Shown here in pieces: positions 61,325-64,000 of a DNA stretch of 64,000 bases (position 1 is its first letter; every line of letters starts with the position of its first letter). The notes under the pieces were generated by a model. It made no database searches, was not told the DNA's origin, and worked only from the letters and a program-made list of their open reading frames with translations. The stretch is from Bradyrhizobium sp. AZCC 1719 (GTDB lineage: Bacteria > Pseudomonadota > Alphaproteobacteria > Rhizobiales > Xanthobacteraceae). The translations under genes and the position numbers were made by a program. The DNA lies in NCBI RefSeq assembly GCF_036924525.1, contig NZ_JAZHRU010000001.1:4245001-4309000 (forward strand), given 5' to 3'.

Positions 61325-61902
61325 GCAGAGCGACGCGCGGCGAGCCAGCCGGCAAAGGGCGCGAGAAATGCCAGGCACCAGATATATTGCGCAACCCGCG
61401 GCTCGATAAAGGCCATCGCCGTGCCGAGCACGAACACACAGACCGGAAACAGGGCCGTCGCCAGCAATTGCGGATCGTGGCGGCCGCGCAGAGCCAGAAC
61501 CCACAACACCGCGTTCAGCGCTGCGATCGCCAGCAGGTGAAAGCCGTAGATCACCGCCACCACGCCATCGAGCCGATAGCTGCCATAGAGGCCGTTGGTC
61601 ACCGGCAGGATGATGATCGACAGCAGAAAGAACAGATTGAGGAACACCACGCCACGCCCGGCTTCGGGGGCCACCGCCAGCCGCCGGTGATGGCTGAACC
61701 AGAACAGGCCGGCGACGACGAAGCTGATCGTCAGCGCGATGACGGGCTGGGCGTAGACGCGAAGCACGTCGTGCCAATCGGGCGCTTGCGCAAAACTGGA
61801 GGCCTTTGGCAAATCATAGGCGAGCAGCGTCATGGCAACGCCGAAGATGGTGTTGCTCAGCATCTCCAGCCGGCGCATTTCGAACAGATGGATTTGCTGC
61901 AA
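61321..61902 (-). CDS. TMEM175-type (DUF1211) membrane protein, putative K+ channel
   Basis: 193 residues, six hydrophobic segments. The first helix RRLEMLSNTIFGVAMTLLAYDL is the TMEM175 signature (R-x3-FSD-x-T in lysosomal relatives, here SNT), and FWFSHHRRL with ILPVTNGLYG fits the later helices. Bacterial members assemble as tetramers and conduct potassium with low selectivity. GGGGGGAT upstream serves as ribosome site. It lies downstream of tRNA-Leu on the same strand; cotranscription is possible but not shown. Confidence 0.85.
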   Translation of the reverse strand: MQQIHLFEMRRLEMLSNTIFGVAMTLLAYDLPKASSFAQAPDWHDVLRVYAQPVIALTISFVVAGLFWFSHHRRLAVAPEAGRGVVFLNLFFLLSIIILPVTNGLYGSYRLDGVVAVIYGFHLLAIAALNAVLWVLALRGRHDPQLLATALFPVCVFVLGTAMAFIEPRVAQYIWCLAFLAPFAGWLAARRSA

Positions 61903-62063
61903 TGTGATCCCCCCAGTCTCCCCAATCTGCCCACGCTTCCGCTGCGCTCGCCAGGGCCCGACCAGTCCGTCTTCGCTTTCGCTGCGCTCAAGCTACGCCG
62001 GACACGCTTCGCCCCGATGGCCTCAGCGTGGCTGCGCCACGCGTAGCCCGTCAGGGCGAAGCG

Positions 62064-62389
62064 TGGTGCGGGCGGCCGGACTCGAACCGGCACAGAGGTC
62101 ACCCTCCGAGGGATTTTCTTACCAGCTACGGCTTTCGCCGCCTCGCCAGCGTGGGCATCCGCGCTGGCTCGTTTGTGGTCTGGACTATACCTTCACCATT
62201 GGTGCGTTCGCGCCTTTAGGTGCTGCCCGTCTAGTCTCTACACCTTCGCACTAACCGTTAGGTTCGGGCGCTTGGCTCGGGATTGCCATATGAAAGGTTT
62301 CCCCGAATTTGAGCAGTTCTACAGCTTGGGTTTCCCCAAGAGCACTCAAATGCTTAAGTCCCTTGCGTCTACCATTTCGCCACGCCCGC
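62064..62389 (-). tRNA. tRNA-Leu(UAA) gene interrupted by a group I intron
   Basis: 5' exon 62389-62356 and 3' exon 62117-62064 (CCA encoded). Joined, they give an 88-nt tRNA: acceptor GCGGGCG / CGCCCGC with discriminator A, a D arm with GGTAGACGC, anticodon arm AGGGA-CTTAAAA-TCCCT with anticodon UAA, a long class II variable arm (leucine type), and a T arm with GGTTCGAGTCC. The 238-base intron sits after the first anticodon base (U34), the same position as in cyanobacterial tRNA-Leu(UAA). Confidence 0.96.
62118..62355 (-). other. Group I self-splicing intron in tRNA-Leu(UAA)
   Basis: 238 bases. P1: exon ACUU pairs with intron GAGU across an 8-base loop, with the terminal U-G wobble at the 5' splice site. 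Core elements on the minus strand: Q-like AATCCCGAGCCAAGC (62284-62270), R-like TAGAGACTAGACGGGCAGC (within 62241-62219), S-like AAGGTATAGTCC (62193-62182). The last base is G (62118), as required. There is no room for a homing endonuclease. The sequence matches the tRNA-Leu IC3-type introns of cyanobacteria. Confidence 0.95.
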
Positions 62390-62576
62390 TTTCACTAGAA
62401 GATCAGACACTTAGCGCGTTTTCCGGAGAAGCGGAATTGGGAATAATCTCCGGCCCAAACGCTCCCCACCTTTAAGTGAGCGCGGCGCCAAAGCAAAGCC
62501 TCAATGCGGACACTTGGGGTGTTTACCTGCGGCGAGCTTTAGGCAATCTCAAGATAATCCACTTAATGAAGGTCCG

Positions 62577-63017
62577 ATGCCCAACTCGCTGTCCCATCGC
62601 CGGTTATTCTCGTGCAGCCTCGCGGCGTTGGCGCTGGTTGCGCTCGGCGCCGGCCTGTCCGGTTGCGCCGGGATGAGCGACACCATTTCGCCGGCCTTTG
62701 CCGATCCTGCCAAATACGATCTCTACGATTGCAAGCAGCTTGAGCCCGAGCGCAAGAGGCTCGCGGAGCGCACCGCGGAGTTGCAGGGGCTGATGACCAA
62801 GGCCGAAACCGGCGTCGCCGGTCCCATGGTGGCGGAGCTCGCCTATCGCAACGACTACATCGCGTTGCGCGGACAGTCGAAGCTGGCCGATGAAGCCTGG
62901 CAGAAGAACAGGTGCCAGGAATCGAAACCGGAAGCCAGGCCGGCGCCGGTCCCGCCATCGATCGCGCCGGCTCCTGTTGCCAAGGGCCGTACGAAGGCAA
63001 GCCGGTCGGCAAATTAG
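62577..63017 (+). CDS. Putative lipoprotein, helical, with Pro/Ala-rich tail
   Basis: 146 residues from the ATG at 62577 (AAGG five bases earlier). The signal LFSCSLAALALVALGAGLSGC ends in a lipobox (LSGC, Cys30). The mature part has KYDLYDCKQLEPERKRLAERTAELQGLMTKAETG, a helical stretch seen in small Hyphomicrobiales lipoproteins with a C-C pair (DCKQL, NRCQES). The tail is Pro/Ala-rich. Function unknown. Confidence 0.82.
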   Translation: MPNSLSHRRLFSCSLAALALVALGAGLSGCAGMSDTISPAFADPAKYDLYDCKQLEPERKRLAERTAELQGLMTKAETGVAGPMVAELAYRNDYIALRGQSKLADEAWQKNRCQESKPEARPAPVPPSIAPAPVAKGRTKASRSAN

Positions 63018-63048
63018 AACGTTGTCGGTTGCGGCCGTCGAACTTCGC

Positions 63049-64000
63049 TCACAGCCGCCAATTATAAATCCAGTCCTGCCGCGCCAGCATCCGCTCCGGG
63101 CCCATGGCCTTGATCGTAAGGTCGCGCGCCAGCGCCAGTGGTCCGGTGAGATGATAGATGCGTCCCTGTTGTCGGGCCGCACGCTGCACCCGCAGCACGC
63201 GGCCGCGCCGCTGCCGGCCATAACGCTTTAGTGCCGCCGGGATGCCTGCGATCGGATCGCCGGGGCTTTCGCTCAAGCATTTGGCGAGCACGGCGGCGTC
63301 CTCGATCGCCATTCCCGCGCCTTGCGCGGCAAACGGCAGCATCGCGTGCGCGGCGTCGCCGAGCAGCGCGATCGCACCGTCGGTCCATTCGCCGACATCG
63401 GGCAGCGTGAACAGCGCCCAGCGCCGCCATTCGTCGACGGCCCCGATCAGCATCCGCGCGGTCGCAGGCCATCGCTGCGAGGCGAACGCGTTTTTCAGCT
63501 CGTTGGCGTCGCCCGGTGCGCTCCAGCCCGGCCTGTTCCAGGTTCCCGGCACGATAGCGACCACGTTGATCTGCCGCGCGGCCGAGATCGGGTAGGCGAC
63601 CAGATGCGCGTCCGGCCCCATCCAGAGCTGCACGCGGGCAGCGGTATATTCGCGCGGCAGCGTGGTCGCATCGAGGGTTCCGCGCCAGGCGATCAGGCCG
63701 GAAAATTGCGGTTGCGCCTCCGGGAACAAATGGTTCCGCACCGCGGACCAGATGCCGTCGGCGCCGACCAGCGCCGCCGCCAACTCCTGCTGGCGTGCAT
63801 TGCCGCGGCGTTGCACCACGGTGAGCCCCTTGGCGTGCGAGGTCACGTCTTCGAACTGGCAACCAAGCCGCAGGTCGATGTCCGGATGGTCGTTGACCGC
63901 CGCCTGCAGGGCGCCTTGCAGGTCGGCGCGGTGCATCACCCAATAGGGCGCGCCAGCGCGAAGGCCGGCGGCTTCGCCGAGCGGCAGGCGGGCGATCTCA
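63049..64000 (-). CDS. FAD-dependent monooxygenase (salicylate/3-hydroxybenzoate hydroxylase-like), N-terminus outside window
   Basis: The frame is open from the window edge, so the first part, including the N-terminal GxGxxG FAD motif, is missing; 317 residues remain. Present are VGADGIWSAVRNHLFPEAQPQFSGLIAWRGTLD (the second FAD/substrate segment) and the diagnostic GD motif IALLGDAAHAMLPFAAQGAGMAIEDAAVLA. The C-terminus ends QDWIYNWRL. These enzymes hydroxylate aromatic rings with NAD(P)H and O2; substrate not deducible. Convergent with the lipoprotein gene. Confidence 0.9.
   Translation of the reverse strand, partial: EIARLPLGEAAGLRAGAPYWVMHRADLQGALQAAVNDHPDIDLRLGCQFEDVTSHAKGLTVVQRRGNARQQELAAALVGADGIWSAVRNHLFPEAQPQFSGLIAWRGTLDATTLPREYTAARVQLWMGPDAHLVAYPISAARQINVVAIVPGTWNRPGWSAPGDANELKNAFASQRWPATARMLIGAVDEWRRWALFTLPDVGEWTDGAIALLGDAAHAMLPFAAQGAGMAIEDAAVLAKCLSESPGDPIAGIPAALKRYGRQRRGRVLRVQRAARQQGRIYHLTGPLALARDLTIKAMGPERMLARQDWIYNWRL

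Noticed and set aside
62173..62475. 100-codon frame overlapping the tRNA-Leu intron, considered as an intron-encoded endonuclease
   Set aside because: Wrong strand relative to the intron, overlaps the 5' exon, and shows no endonuclease motif.

Overview
The window looks like chromosomal DNA of a Bradyrhizobium-type alphaproteobacterium (order Hyphomicrobiales). Support: very GC-rich coding DNA with strong third-position GC, genes with close rhizobial relatives (phasins, Usg, a CIRCE-linked groESL, Bug/TctC and Dpp-type transport genes), and many intergenic palindromes of the type common in Bradyrhizobium and Rhodopseudomonas. The genus is inferred from remembered family and repeat patterns, not from a search. 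I see no rRNA, CRISPR array, insertion sequence or prophage.

Layout. 1-499: 5' part of a CPBP (CAAX-protease-like) membrane protein, then about 1 kb of repeats. 1.5-5.2 kb: a TetR-controlled ABC-2 exporter operon (adaptor, ATPase, permease). 5.3-11.2 kb: a membrane adenylate cyclase, a PhzF isomerase, DUF488, a TctC-type binding protein, DUF72 and a long phasin. 11.5-14.1 kb: a GT2-GtrA fusion and an ArnT/PMT-like glycosyltransferase. 14.1-16.6 kb: a FecR-domain protein with a CHASE2 adenylate cyclase. 16.9-20.7 kb: DUF899, RtcB RNA ligase and a DUF2778 L,D-transpeptidase-like protein. 20.9-23.8 kb: a second copy of the long repeat, a Crp/Fnr regulator, two small genes and a phasin. 24.2-26.3 kb: groES-groEL with heat-shock control signals. 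26.6-29.5 kb: usg behind a structured leader, a cupin and a nucleoside transporter. 30.0-33.6 kb: a three-gene polysaccharide cluster (NfrB-like synthase, WecB-like epimerase, HlyD-like adaptor). 33.7-40.6 kb: an SDR enzyme and the Anbu proteasome-homologue / transglutaminase / alpha-E / ATP-grasp set, interrupted by a peptide-binding protein. 40.8-46.3 kb: CinA N-domain, gpt, a MetE-like methionine synthase, an HCCA-isomerase-like protein and a quinone oxidoreductase. 46.4-59.4 kb: a peptide/amide uptake and hydrolysis locus (binding protein, two permeases, double ATPase, two M20 peptidases, MlrC-type M81 peptidase, amidase, enoyl-CoA hydratase, lipase). 59.4-64 kb: an epoxide-hydrolase-like protein, PlsC, a TMEM175-type channel, tRNA-Leu(UAA) split by a group I intron, a lipoprotein and a truncated FAD monooxygenase.

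The most interesting items are (i) the compact NfrB-WecB-HlyD cluster, which resembles the E. coli NfrB/WecB ManNAc-glycan pathway but lacks the C-terminal regulatory part of NfrB and has no NfrA; (ii) the Anbu / transglutaminase / alpha-E / circularly permuted ATP-grasp neighbourhood, whose product is unknown; (iii) the self-splicing intron in tRNA-Leu; (iv) an abundant palindromic repeat whose hairpin arms change sequence but keep pairing; and (v) heat-shock and leader structures upstream of groESL and usg.
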